Source: Limnospira platensis
Lineage (GTDB): Bacteria > Cyanobacteriota > Cyanobacteriia > Cyanobacteriales > Microcoleaceae
Length of the DNA: 64,000 nucleotides
Assembly: GCF_046480435.1 (NCBI RefSeq)
Contig: NZ_PKGC01000001.1
Reading direction: 5' to 3' (one strand)
Shown here: piece by piece, positions 53,481 through 62,121 of the stretch
Position numbering within the stretch: position 1 is the stretch's first letter
How the letters are laid out: the number at the start of each line of letters is the position of its first letter
Notes under the pieces: generated by a model
Seen by the model: the letters and a program-made list of their open reading frames with translations, nothing else
What the model was told of the DNA's origin: nothing
The model's database searches: none
Program-made: the position numbers and the translations under genes

Positions 53481-53762
53481 ATGATTAACTTATTCAGTGA
53501 CCTTTTGATGTTACTTGGGGTGGTCTTTTGGTTTTGGGGAACCTTTCCCCTCGTGGGCGATCGCTCAGTATTATTCAAACTACATGGTTTATCAGTCTCT
53601 GATACCTTGGGTTCCATGACCATAGTTGTCGGACTATTACTGAGAATTCCCAGCGAATGGCCCCTGCTCATTCTCGCCATTATCTCTTTGGCAATTTGGA
53701 ATACTGTTTTAGGATATGTATTAGCTTACTGTTCCAGTAGTGAAGGTGACGATGAACGATAA
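53481..53762 (+). CDS. mrpG: Mrp antiporter subunit G
   Basis: The 93-residue, three-helix protein has LLMLLGVVFWFWGTFPL and LFKLHGLSVSDTLGSMTIVV, the KLHaxxxxDTLG motif of MrpG/MnhG. It overlaps the following gene by about 10-20 bases. Confidence 0.9.
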   Translation: MINLFSDLLMLLGVVFWFWGTFPLVGDRSVLFKLHGLSVSDTLGSMTIVVGLLLRIPSEWPLLILAIISLAIWNTVLGYVLAYCSSSEGDDER

Positions 53763-54381
53763 TACTATCTATCTCATTACGGCATTAATGCCTCTAGCCA
53801 CCGCCATGGTAGTTTTACAAGTTAACCCCTATCATGCCTTAGTAATTCGTGGTATATTGGGTGCTGTGGCTGCTTTGGTTTATGCCATCTTAGGGGCTGC
53901 AGATGTAGCCTTAACTGAAGCATTAGTGGGGACGATGCTGGCAATTACTCTGTATGGCGTGGCGGTGCGTTCTTCTTTGGTCATGCGTTTGGGTGTCTTA
54001 AAAGAGGAATTACAACTGCCGGAAAGCGATCGCCCTTTTGGTAAAATTGTCGATGAATTGCGCTTAATTTTTCGCCAACATTATATGCGGGTTGAATTAG
54101 TACCTTATAAGGACTTAGAAGAGTTACATCATGCCTTAGTCACCAAGGAAATTCATGCCACTTGTATTCAGCCTTTACATTCCCTATTTGCCAGTCCATA
54201 CCCCACCCAATCTAATCAACCAAAACCTGGAGAAACTACAGAACCATCAGAACCGGAACCTTTACCCTATTACACCACAACTAGAATCAAACGGCTCCAT
54301 GAGATTATGGAAGCCGAACTGACATCATCCATAACCATTTTAAACTATTTTAACTTAACAGAATCTGGGGAGAAACATTAA
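53752..54381 (+). CDS. Mrp antiporter DUF4040 / MrpA C-terminal-like subunit
   Basis: The ATG at 53752 is chosen (an in-frame GTG lies at 53740). The 209-residue protein has an N-terminal membrane part with AVAALVYAILGAADVALTEA and LVGTMLAITLYGVAVRSSLV, the DUF4040/MbhD motif present in the C-terminal part of full-length MrpA. A soluble C-terminal domain follows, with a Pro/Glu-rich linker (PKPGETTEPSEPEPLPY). It supplies the MrpA tail as a separate protein, as in other cyanobacteria. Confidence 0.85.
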   Translation: MNDNTIYLITALMPLATAMVVLQVNPYHALVIRGILGAVAALVYAILGAADVALTEALVGTMLAITLYGVAVRSSLVMRLGVLKEELQLPESDRPFGKIVDELRLIFRQHYMRVELVPYKDLEELHHALVTKEIHATCIQPLHSLFASPYPTQSNQPKPGETTEPSEPEPLPYYTTTRIKRLHEIMEAELTSSITILNYFNLTESGEKH

Positions 54382-55043
54382 TGAAATGGGTTTATATCGC
54401 TGTGGGTGTCATACTTTATATCAAGATGTTGTTGATATCCAACCCAATTGATGAATGGTTGGGTCCTTCCATTGTGGAAGTAGTAGTGCAAGATAGTGGT
54501 GTACCTAATGCGGTTTCTGGCATCATTTTCAGAAATCGCCTATATGATACCATCTTCGAGGTAGTGGTTTTTACTATCTCAATTATGGGCTGTAATTTTT
54601 TACTCGCCAACGAGAAACCCCTGAGTAAAGTATATCGATTTACTGATCAACCCTCCATTGTTTTAGCGCGACTAGGGGCAACTATTGCGGCTTTGGTGAG
54701 TATTGAATTAGCCATTAGGGGTCATCTTAGCCCTGGGGGTGGTTTTGCGGCCGGAGTAGCCGGAGGGACGGCGATCGGTCTAATTGCGATCACTTCTCCA
54801 CCGGAGTTAATGCAGGGAATTTATCAGCGTTGGCAGGCATCTATTTGGGAGAAAATTTCCGTCCTCATCTTTATTTTATTGTCGGTAATTACTCTGTTTG
54901 GTATAGAATTCCCCCACGGGGAATTAGGGAGTTTAGTCAGTGGTGGCATTATGCCATTACTGAATATTTTAGTCGCCTTAAAGGTGGCTTTGGGGTCTTG
55001 GGCAGCGGTGTTAATTTTTATTCGCTATCGGGGCTTATTATAG
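54381..55043 (+). CDS. mrpB: Mrp antiporter subunit B
   Basis: The 220-residue protein carries the MnhB/MrpB domain (RLGATIAALVSIELAIRGHL, then SPGGGFAAGVAGGTAIGLIA) plus an N-terminal MbhE-like segment (NAVSGIIFRNRLYDTIFEVV), corresponding to the MrpA-B junction in other bacteria. Its start overlaps the previous stop by one base (TAATG). Last gene of the operon; converges on the ABC1 kinase. Confidence 0.9.
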   Translation: MKWVYIAVGVILYIKMLLISNPIDEWLGPSIVEVVVQDSGVPNAVSGIIFRNRLYDTIFEVVVFTISIMGCNFLLANEKPLSKVYRFTDQPSIVLARLGATIAALVSIELAIRGHLSPGGGFAAGVAGGTAIGLIAITSPPELMQGIYQRWQASIWEKISVLIFILLSVITLFGIEFPHGELGSLVSGGIMPLLNILVALKVALGSWAAVLIFIRYRGLL

Positions 55044-55049
55044 GTTAAT

Positions 55050-56696
55050 TTACCGTAAATTTCCCGATCGCAATACACTCACCAGCAGCCATAACCCCAC
55101 CAGGGAAGCCGCCGCAAAGAGGATATTACTAATCAGAGACAACTGGGGAGTTTTTGCCCCAGTTGAAATCATCGCCGCCCCCATAATTAACGAACCGAGT
55201 ACAATACTAAAAGACAGGCGGTTAGCTGCATCATTTAGGCTATTTTTCAGGCTAGTTAATTCGGGGATTATAATATTCCATTTGAGTGTTTCCGAAGTAA
55301 CGCGGTCTAAAAACATTTCAATTTGACTAGGCGATCGCAATGATAAACTTTTGAGATCTAAAGCTGTCCTTAACAGAGTCTCTAGGGGGTTATTTCCTAA
55401 CAACTGATTGCGAAATAACTCCGTCATCAATGGTTTAATTTCATTGAGTAAATTAACTTCCGGGTTGAAACTGCGGGTGACTCCCTCCAAATTCGCCAAA
55501 GTTTTAGCATATAATCCCATATTACTAGGGAGGCGAATTTTATTATTCCGAGAAATCTGCAAAATCTCATAGAATACCTGACTAAAATTAATTTCTGCCA
55601 GACTCAGATTATAATATCGTCTCAGCATACTATCATAATCATTAGTCAGGCGACCCAGTTGCACAGATTCCGATGATTCTGCTAATTCTAAGGTAAGTTG
55701 GGCGCAGCGTCTAGCATCTATATCCACCACTGCTAGTAACATTTCCGTTAAAATTTGCTGAGTCCGAGGGTCTAGCCGTCCCACCATTCCACAGTCTAAA
55801 ATAGCTACCCGTCCATCATTAAGATAAAATAGATTTCCTGGGTGGGGGTCCGCATGAAAAAACCCATCTAAATAGATTTGCTGAAAAAAGGCACGAAATA
55901 ATAAACTGGTAATTTCTCCCCGGCGTGGATCATCCTCATTTGTCTGTTTCTTAGAAGGTTCTGACAGCAATAAAGGCACACCATTTAACCATTCTAAAAC
56001 CAGTAAATTAGGAGTTGTAAATTCCCAGTAAACCTTGGGAATGATTAACTTGGCGGGGTCAAACCATCGAGTTTTGGAGAGATTTTGCCGCAATTTGTCT
56101 GTATATTCAGCTTCTGAGGTAAAGTCTAATTCGGCTTTTAAGGCGCTAGTAAATTCCTCAGCGATCGCCACAATATCATAATCTTCTCCCCAGTCCGTAA
56201 TCGACACTAAATCCGCCAAGGACTTAATTAACTCAATATCCTGTTCAACAATAATAGAAATTCCTGGGCGCTGTACTTTCAAGGCAACTTCTTCGCCATT
56301 TTTCAACGTAGCGCGATGAATTTGTCCAATAGATGCCGCCGCCACCGCCTCAGTTTCAATCCGACTAAAAATCTGGTCTAAAGGTTGAGAAAACTGTTGT
56401 CTAAGTTGAGTTTCAATATCCCCCCAAGCCACAGCGGGAACATTAGCTTGTAAATCGGTTAAAGCATCAACATATCTTCCCGGTAGCAAATCAGGACGAG
56501 TCGATAAAAGTTGTCCTAACTTCACATAAACCGGACCCAATTCAATTAAAATATTCCGTAGGACATCAGGAGATGGTAGCCGAGGTTCTTCTGGTTTATC
56601 CCCCACTAGCAAACCCCGCATATAGTCCCAGCCGTTGCTGAAAACAATTTCCAAAATTTCGCGTTGTCGGGAGCTTTTTTTAGTAATGGAGAACAT
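55050..56696 (-). CDS. ABC1/UbiB family atypical kinase
   Basis: The 548-residue protein has the KxGQ motif (VYVKLGQLLSTRPDLLPGRY), the Ala-rich loop (AAASIGQIHRATLKNGEEVA), KVQRPG, the ATP-site (DFTSEAEYTDKLRQN), and catalytic phrases (DGFFHADPHPGNLFYL, AILDCGMVGRL). Two C-terminal membrane helices end it. The family supports quinone or lipid metabolism through ATPase/kinase activity; cyanobacteria encode several and the specific role cannot be assigned. Confidence 0.9.
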   Translation of the reverse strand: MFSITKKSSRQREILEIVFSNGWDYMRGLLVGDKPEEPRLPSPDVLRNILIELGPVYVKLGQLLSTRPDLLPGRYVDALTDLQANVPAVAWGDIETQLRQQFSQPLDQIFSRIETEAVAAASIGQIHRATLKNGEEVALKVQRPGISIIVEQDIELIKSLADLVSITDWGEDYDIVAIAEEFTSALKAELDFTSEAEYTDKLRQNLSKTRWFDPAKLIIPKVYWEFTTPNLLVLEWLNGVPLLLSEPSKKQTNEDDPRRGEITSLLFRAFFQQIYLDGFFHADPHPGNLFYLNDGRVAILDCGMVGRLDPRTQQILTEMLLAVVDIDARRCAQLTLELAESSESVQLGRLTNDYDSMLRRYYNLSLAEINFSQVFYEILQISRNNKIRLPSNMGLYAKTLANLEGVTRSFNPEVNLLNEIKPLMTELFRNQLLGNNPLETLLRTALDLKSLSLRSPSQIEMFLDRVTSETLKWNIIIPELTSLKNSLNDAANRLSFSIVLGSLIMGAAMISTGAKTPQLSLISNILFAAASLVGLWLLVSVLRSGNLR

Positions 56697-56720
56697 AAAT
56701 TTATCGGCGATAAAACGGAC

Positions 56721-58538
56721 TTAGTAATTCCTGAAAATATCAATAAACGCACTGGGGACTACAAAAAGCGATCGCACCCTATTTAACGGCGCAATGATAG
56801 TATCTACTGTATCCGAAATACTAGCGAGTGTCGATCGCCCCACAATCACCACATCATTATTTTGGAGAGGAGGATTATTAGGGGAATTACCTCCCTGAGT
56901 AAAATCTATTGGTAGGCGGCGCTGTTCCACAGTACCATCAGGGCGAAAGCGAATCAACTCCACCGAGGACTGATGGGCGCGAGAGGTAAACCCCCCGGCC
57001 GTCAGTATTGCCTCATTTAAGGGAGTATTAGGCGGAATTTGAACAACTCCAGACCTTTGCACTTCCCCCACTACATTAACACGGATATTGTTTGGGGAGA
57101 AACTAGCGTTAGCAATTGCCCCCATTTCCACCGGGTTAATCTCCGTAGCTGTAGGCACAAAAACCGTATCCCCTTCCTGTAATATTGTGTCCTGGGTAGC
57201 ATCACCATTTTGCAGTAATTCCCAAAGATTAATAGTAATCACTTGGCGACTCCCACGACTATCAGATCGCCTAATTTCCACCTGTCGAATATCAGCCTCT
57301 GGTTTAACCCCTCCCGCCACCTGAATAGCGCGGGTAACTGTCGGGATGCTACCACCACCCGCCGCCCCAGGGACTCCAGCATCTCCCGTGCGAGCAGTGC
57401 CAGTAACAGTATAAGGTCCCGGTCGAAATACTTGCCCAATCACAGCAATATTTAAAGGTTCGCTTTGGTCTGCTGCAAAACTCGCCGCGCGGCGGTTAGA
57501 TAATTGTTCCAGATTGGCAGTTTCTACCCCAGGGATGAAGATACTATCGCCATTTTGTAGAACTATATCCTGTTGCAGATTATCTCCGTCTAGGATGGGT
57601 TCTAGGTTGACTTCTAGTATTTGTTCTTGTCCCTGGCCCGTCAGGCGGCGAATTTGCACCCGACTGATATCAGCCATTAGCCGAATTCCTCCGGCTTGCT
57701 TAATGGCTTGGGTAATGGTAGCGACTCCCCCTGGTCCTCCCTGACTGGGGATGGTGTAGGGACCGGGGCGGCGCACTTCTCCAGATACAGCAATATCAAT
57801 TAGGGTGGCTTCGTTGTTAGCAAAACTAGCCCTAGCAATTTGTCGCCCCATTTCTGGGTTAATTTCGGTGGCGGTGGGAATATAGATAACATCCCCATCC
57901 CTAAGCCGGATATCCGTGCTGAGATTACCTGTTTGCAGGAGTTCCATCAGATTTAGATTGATGATTTGGTCTGAGGTTCCCCGCTGGGGTCGTCGCAGTT
58001 GCACCTGTCGCAGGTCTGCGGCTTGGGTGATACCTCCGGCTAGTTGTAGGGCGCGGGTAATGGTGGGAAATTGGGAACCTTCCCTAATCATGGTATAGGA
58101 ACCGGGGCGGTTGATTTCTCCAGAAATGCCTATTCTGAGGGGACGGGGAGTAATGAGGCTGATGGTTACTCTGGGGTTTCGTAAAATTCTGGCGCTTTCA
58201 TAGCGATCGCCTATAGCCCTAGCCGCCTGTTCTAAGGTCATGCCACTTACGGAAATACTACCAGCTTGGGGAAGGTTAACCGTACCGTCAACTAATACTT
58301 CTTGTTGACTGCTATATTGTTCCACCGGAAAAATAAATACTTGGATCAGATCACCCGCCCCCAAGGTATATGGGGCTTCTTGGGTTGGCGGCGCTGAAAG
58401 CTGATTAAGTTCGGGAGGGGGGTTATCGGTGGGGTTTTGAGCCCAACTGGGGGAAGGTAAAGCGATCGCACCTAGGGCGAGTAGACCCAGACTGGTTAGG
58501 GAAATATATTGTTTGGGGGCATAATGGCATTTAATCAT
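56721..58538 (-). CDS. SLBB-domain polysaccharide export protein
   Basis: From the ATG at 58536-58538 the 605-residue product has a signal peptide (LGLLALGAIALPSPSWAQ), a polysaccharide-export (Wza-type) domain (YTLGAGDLIQVFIFPVEQY, LPQAGSISVSGMTLEQAARA), and at least three SLBB repeats (VSGEVRRPGPYTI, VIGQVFRPGPYTV, VVGEVQRSGVVQI, each followed by ITxAIxxAGGI). The protein probably forms part of the outer-membrane exopolysaccharide channel. No other capsule genes are beside it. A long frame upstream of the chosen start is not supported by a signal peptide. Confidence 0.9.
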   Translation of the reverse strand: MIKCHYAPKQYISLTSLGLLALGAIALPSPSWAQNPTDNPPPELNQLSAPPTQEAPYTLGAGDLIQVFIFPVEQYSSQQEVLVDGTVNLPQAGSISVSGMTLEQAARAIGDRYESARILRNPRVTISLITPRPLRIGISGEINRPGSYTMIREGSQFPTITRALQLAGGITQAADLRQVQLRRPQRGTSDQIINLNLMELLQTGNLSTDIRLRDGDVIYIPTATEINPEMGRQIARASFANNEATLIDIAVSGEVRRPGPYTIPSQGGPGGVATITQAIKQAGGIRLMADISRVQIRRLTGQGQEQILEVNLEPILDGDNLQQDIVLQNGDSIFIPGVETANLEQLSNRRAASFAADQSEPLNIAVIGQVFRPGPYTVTGTARTGDAGVPGAAGGGSIPTVTRAIQVAGGVKPEADIRQVEIRRSDSRGSRQVITINLWELLQNGDATQDTILQEGDTVFVPTATEINPVEMGAIANASFSPNNIRVNVVGEVQRSGVVQIPPNTPLNEAILTAGGFTSRAHQSSVELIRFRPDGTVEQRRLPIDFTQGGNSPNNPPLQNNDVVIVGRSTLASISDTVDTIIAPLNRVRSLFVVPSAFIDIFRNY

Positions 58539-58646
58539 AGATATCACTAAGTAGCATAGGGAGGGAGGTTCCCTAGTTAGATATAGATTATATCCCCTAG
58601 TTTCCACCTCTCTCCCTACCAAAGAGCGATCGCGGTTATCTGTTTG

Positions 58647-58670
58647 TAGGTCAACTCATCCATTGACCTA
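58647..58670. repeat. Inverted repeat TAGGTCAA/TTGACCTA
   Basis: The 8-bp arms are separated by 8 bases, immediately after the stop of the small gene at 58671. The same half-sites recur upstream of ggpS (61786-61809 and 61981-61998). It has no T tract, so it is not a classical terminator. Confidence 0.6.
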
Positions 58671-58886
58671 CTATGTGAGTTGTTTATGGGTTTTTTTGAG
58701 TCTCTTCCACTGTTGTTTGATTTTTTTATAAGACTCATAGGTGGACATTTTCCCGTTGGTTTGCAAAGCGGCAATATAACTAACCTGTTGAGCAAATTCT
58801 TGCAGGTTGGCGTTAAATAGCATATTTTCGGGTTGGTCAGATCCTCGATAAGGATAACGGGGGTTCAAAAAGTCGTTTAGTTCCAT
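58671..58886 (-). CDS. Small conserved cyanobacterial protein (DUF7219-like)
   Basis: The start at ATG 58884-58886 gives 71 residues: MELNDFLNPRYPYRGSDQPE, then NLQEFAQQVSYIAALQTNGK and YESYKKIKQQWKRLKKTHKQ. The NPRxxYxG...PENxxFNANLQEFAQ pattern is one I associate with the DUF7219 family. Soluble, charged, unknown function. In-frame ATG at 58905-58907 is possible. Confidence 0.65.
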   Translation of the reverse strand: MELNDFLNPRYPYRGSDQPENMLFNANLQEFAQQVSYIAALQTNGKMSTYESYKKIKQQWKRLKKTHKQLT

Positions 58887-59092
58887 GATAGCCACCAGTC
58901 CTATCAAAATGTGTGATCAAGTTTTGAAATCGTGAGGGACAGCAACAGATATGCAGCCTGAAAACAGAAGATACATTCTCAGGGATGAACTTGTCAAAAT
59001 CAACCCTGTTGTTTACTGTCCCCTACTTCAACCTAACATTAATTTCTGGGAATGCCTGTAGCATGAGTAGCAATTCAGCTATGATCTACAGG

Positions 59093-61600
59093 TTATTTCT
59101 GGGGCTGTTGGGGTACTAACAGGACACCTTGGCTATCTTTGAGTTCAAATTTCTTCAAGGAAGCTAGGTTATCATTTAATTCGACTCCCGGAGAGGCGAT
59201 CGCCACTTTCCAATCCGATAAGTCTAATTCTAGCCAATCTCCCACCGTTACCGTCATTGGTTCCCCTCCCATGTGGGCCACCATCACCACTTGGTCTTCT
59301 TCCCGGTAAGGGTTTCCTCGGACTCCATAAAAAACGGTCTGAGTCTGATCACCAATTTTGTTAAACTGATCTGTACCCATCAAATTCTGACGCAACCAAA
59401 TGCGATCGTGTCGGAAGCGACGCAACTGCAAATTAAAATTAGTTTGCACAGCATTTAGATCCTCACCATAGTGAGAGACATTACAGATTTCGTAGCAGTC
59501 CTCCATAAACTTGAGGGCAAATTCTTTGAGTTTCGGAATATTGAGATCCTTGAGAAACTCCACCATCTCCGGGTGATTCATCTTTTGCCAATATTCAACT
59601 TTACACTCTTGTGCTGAATCCCCCAAACAAGCCTGACAAGCCTCTACCACAGCGGGGAGACTATAATCATTATCAATCATCGCCTGTTGTAAAGCATTGC
59701 CAAACTGCTTAATTTCTTCTAAGTCCTCAAAGCCCAAACTTTTTAAACCAGAAAACACAAAATCTCGCTGATACAATTCCGGGGTAATTTGCCAATCTAA
59801 AAAGCCCATTTCTTCCGCGACAACTTTCACGCCATAGCGTTCATCAGTATTGCGGAAAAACATCCAGGGGGCTCTGGTGGTAGCATTAATAAAATCCATC
59901 GGTAAACCCGGACTAAAGCCATACACCCACAACGTCACCGCCGGATTATCATAACCATTATGCAAAACCTCCGACAAAGTTTTACCCAAATTCCAATTAA
60001 TTTCTTGGTCTAACTCAACCTGATTTCCCCGTCGGACAGTATCATGGTTAGCACAACCCGTAATCCAATTTTCTCCCTGATACATAACCTCACAAACTCG
60101 TTTCCATTTCCTCTCCCAAAAACCCTTTAAAGTGGGGGTATTATGAGCAAAAATTAACGGCCCCCATTGGAAGGAGTCCGGGCGCAGTTCAATCAGATCT
60201 CGATAGGTAGAAATTTCCTCCCATCCTTCCTCCGGCCATGGTCTGCCATCTTCAAAAATAGTAAACAGTAACCGTTGATAGCCGCCAATATCTTGAACAA
60301 CATCACTCATGGCTAACAAATAAGCATCATCCTGTTCGACCAAGCCAGTTAAGGGATTAAAGAACCGGAAATCTTGACCGCCATCAATGCGAATCCCATC
60401 AACTCCGGTATTCATTTTACGGCGCTGCATTTCTAGCAAGATAGCCCGCACCGTTGGCAGTTGGTGGTTTAAATCCTGACCATACATATTCTGCCCTTTT
60501 AGGAACTGACGATTCAGGAGTAATTCCGATTGGTTATCAGCATGACCATAAACAATGTCATAAATAACCTGAATGGGTCCGGTGGAGAAATTATGCAATG
60601 TGGCGATAAAATCCACTACCTCATCAGGGCGACGACTGCCCATAATTGCCGGATTTGTGGTAGAAGACCCTAAAATTGGCACATCATAGCCCCAATCCTG
60701 GGTATCGGGTTTGCTCAGATTAATCTCGAGAATGTCTTCATCTTCTGACATGAAGGCGAAAAACTCACTTTCGGGACTATATTCATCCCTAAACTCGATG
60801 GGGGGTTCTGTGGGTAGCAGTTGCACAGCACCATAGCCGATATAGTTTTCCTCCAGGGGGGTCAGGGGGATATTTTTGGCTAATTTATCGGAAATACGAC
60901 TATAAAGGCTGGTTAATCCCTCAAAGGTACCAGCAGCGGTGGCGGTTCCTACATGGAGTTGCAGAATGTTTTTGGGAGCCCGAACCCTGGGAATTAATTT
61001 GGGGTTGGGTAGGGGGGAGAGATCATCATCATGTAGGTCAATGGTGGGGTGGCGGGAGGTTCCCCGACGGCTAAAATATTCTAGGTCGGGGCGTTGGGCT
61101 TGTAGGGTTTCGATGTCGTAGAGTTCAGCGGGTCCGAATACTCCATAGGGAAGGGAGTAAGCCAGGGGATCACGGATCGCTTGCAGTTTTTCGGCTTGGT
61201 CAATGTAGCGCAGCCAATAGAATGATCCGACTTGCTCTCGGCTTCCGGGTTGCATTCCGGCGACAACTCCCCAGTGATATTCTCCCTGTTGTTTGAGGTT
61301 TATTCGGGTACGGTGGAAACGGACTACTTGCTGATCTGCCCGCAGGTCTATTTCATCTATGGGGATGAGTACCTCTAGGAAAATCTCTAGCCTCCTCATG
61401 ACTTGGGAGGTTAATTTGGGAGTCCAAAACCCGATTTGTGTTAGTCCGTCTCCTAGCCAGTGGGCTCCTAATTTTTGGGCGAGAATTTGTGCTTTTTCAA
61501 AATAGGAGGCTTTGGAATGTTCGACGGTAGCTGCCCAATTTAGCAGATTTTCGGTTTCTTCGTCTACCAGTTTGATGGTGGGTTCTGTTGTGGTTACCAA
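59093..61600 (-). CDS. gghA: Glucosylglycerol hydrolase (GH13-like)
   Basis: The 835-residue protein has a central alpha-amylase-type barrel: VIYDIVYGHADNQSELLLNR, the nucleophile strand GVDGIRIDGGQDFRF, the acid region TIFEDGRPWPEEGWEE, and ITGCANHDTVRRGNQ. It resembles cyanobacterial GghA, which splits glucosylglycerol when external salt falls; its location divergent from ggpS fits. The start codon is TTG (61598-61600), and no ATG lies nearby in frame. Assignment rests on recognition plus context; another alpha-glucosidase activity is possible. Confidence 0.82.
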   Translation of the reverse strand: MVTTTEPTIKLVDEETENLLNWAATVEHSKASYFEKAQILAQKLGAHWLGDGLTQIGFWTPKLTSQVMRRLEIFLEVLIPIDEIDLRADQQVVRFHRTRINLKQQGEYHWGVVAGMQPGSREQVGSFYWLRYIDQAEKLQAIRDPLAYSLPYGVFGPAELYDIETLQAQRPDLEYFSRRGTSRHPTIDLHDDDLSPLPNPKLIPRVRAPKNILQLHVGTATAAGTFEGLTSLYSRISDKLAKNIPLTPLEENYIGYGAVQLLPTEPPIEFRDEYSPESEFFAFMSEDEDILEINLSKPDTQDWGYDVPILGSSTTNPAIMGSRRPDEVVDFIATLHNFSTGPIQVIYDIVYGHADNQSELLLNRQFLKGQNMYGQDLNHQLPTVRAILLEMQRRKMNTGVDGIRIDGGQDFRFFNPLTGLVEQDDAYLLAMSDVVQDIGGYQRLLFTIFEDGRPWPEEGWEEISTYRDLIELRPDSFQWGPLIFAHNTPTLKGFWERKWKRVCEVMYQGENWITGCANHDTVRRGNQVELDQEINWNLGKTLSEVLHNGYDNPAVTLWVYGFSPGLPMDFINATTRAPWMFFRNTDERYGVKVVAEEMGFLDWQITPELYQRDFVFSGLKSLGFEDLEEIKQFGNALQQAMIDNDYSLPAVVEACQACLGDSAQECKVEYWQKMNHPEMVEFLKDLNIPKLKEFALKFMEDCYEICNVSHYGEDLNAVQTNFNLQLRRFRHDRIWLRQNLMGTDQFNKIGDQTQTVFYGVRGNPYREEDQVVMVAHMGGEPMTVTVGDWLELDLSDWKVAIASPGVELNDNLASLKKFELKDSQGVLLVPQQPQK

Positions 61601-62121
61601 AACTAAGTTTCTACTTGACTCGACAATTTCACTCTAGTCTAACCCAGGGGTTTCCGACTCTAGCGTTACTGTTAAATTTGCGATCGCTTGCCCCATTTGT
61701 GAATCAACCCTAGGATAGATGTTAACTATAGTTAAGTTTTGTTAACCTGTGAAGGCTAGGCTCCAGTAATCGAGTTAAAGTGTAGTAGGTCAATGGGTCA
61801 ATTGACCCAAGCGTGCAGTCTCAATCAAATGTGGTTGATGTTTGATAGCGATCGCATAATTATAAGCCTACCTACTGTATGGCATTGATGGGAAGTTAAC
61901 ACTAACATACTTAACCCTAGATTTGTTGTTGTCAATATAGTTTTCATGAATAAATCTATATATCCCTGTTCATCAAGTAAGTCAACTCGTAAATTGACCC
62001 ACAGGCGCGCTGTATTTTAGCGTTGAGTTGACCGGAAATGAACATGGCGCGAGACTCCTGAAAATTCAGGCGATCGCATAACTGTAAACTTCAAAATTGT
62101 TTCACGGAAAACACAAAAATT
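61601..62121. promoter_or_regulatory. gghA-ggpS divergent control region with palindromes
   Basis: This 520-base noncoding region carries a perfect 16-bp palindrome TGGGTCAATTGACCCA (61794-61809). It extends leftward as TAGGTCAATGG. A second GTCAA-N8-TTGAC element lies at 61981-61998. Both are candidate operators for salt-regulated expression. No small protein gene is convincing, and clear -35/-10 boxes were not found. Confidence 0.5.
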
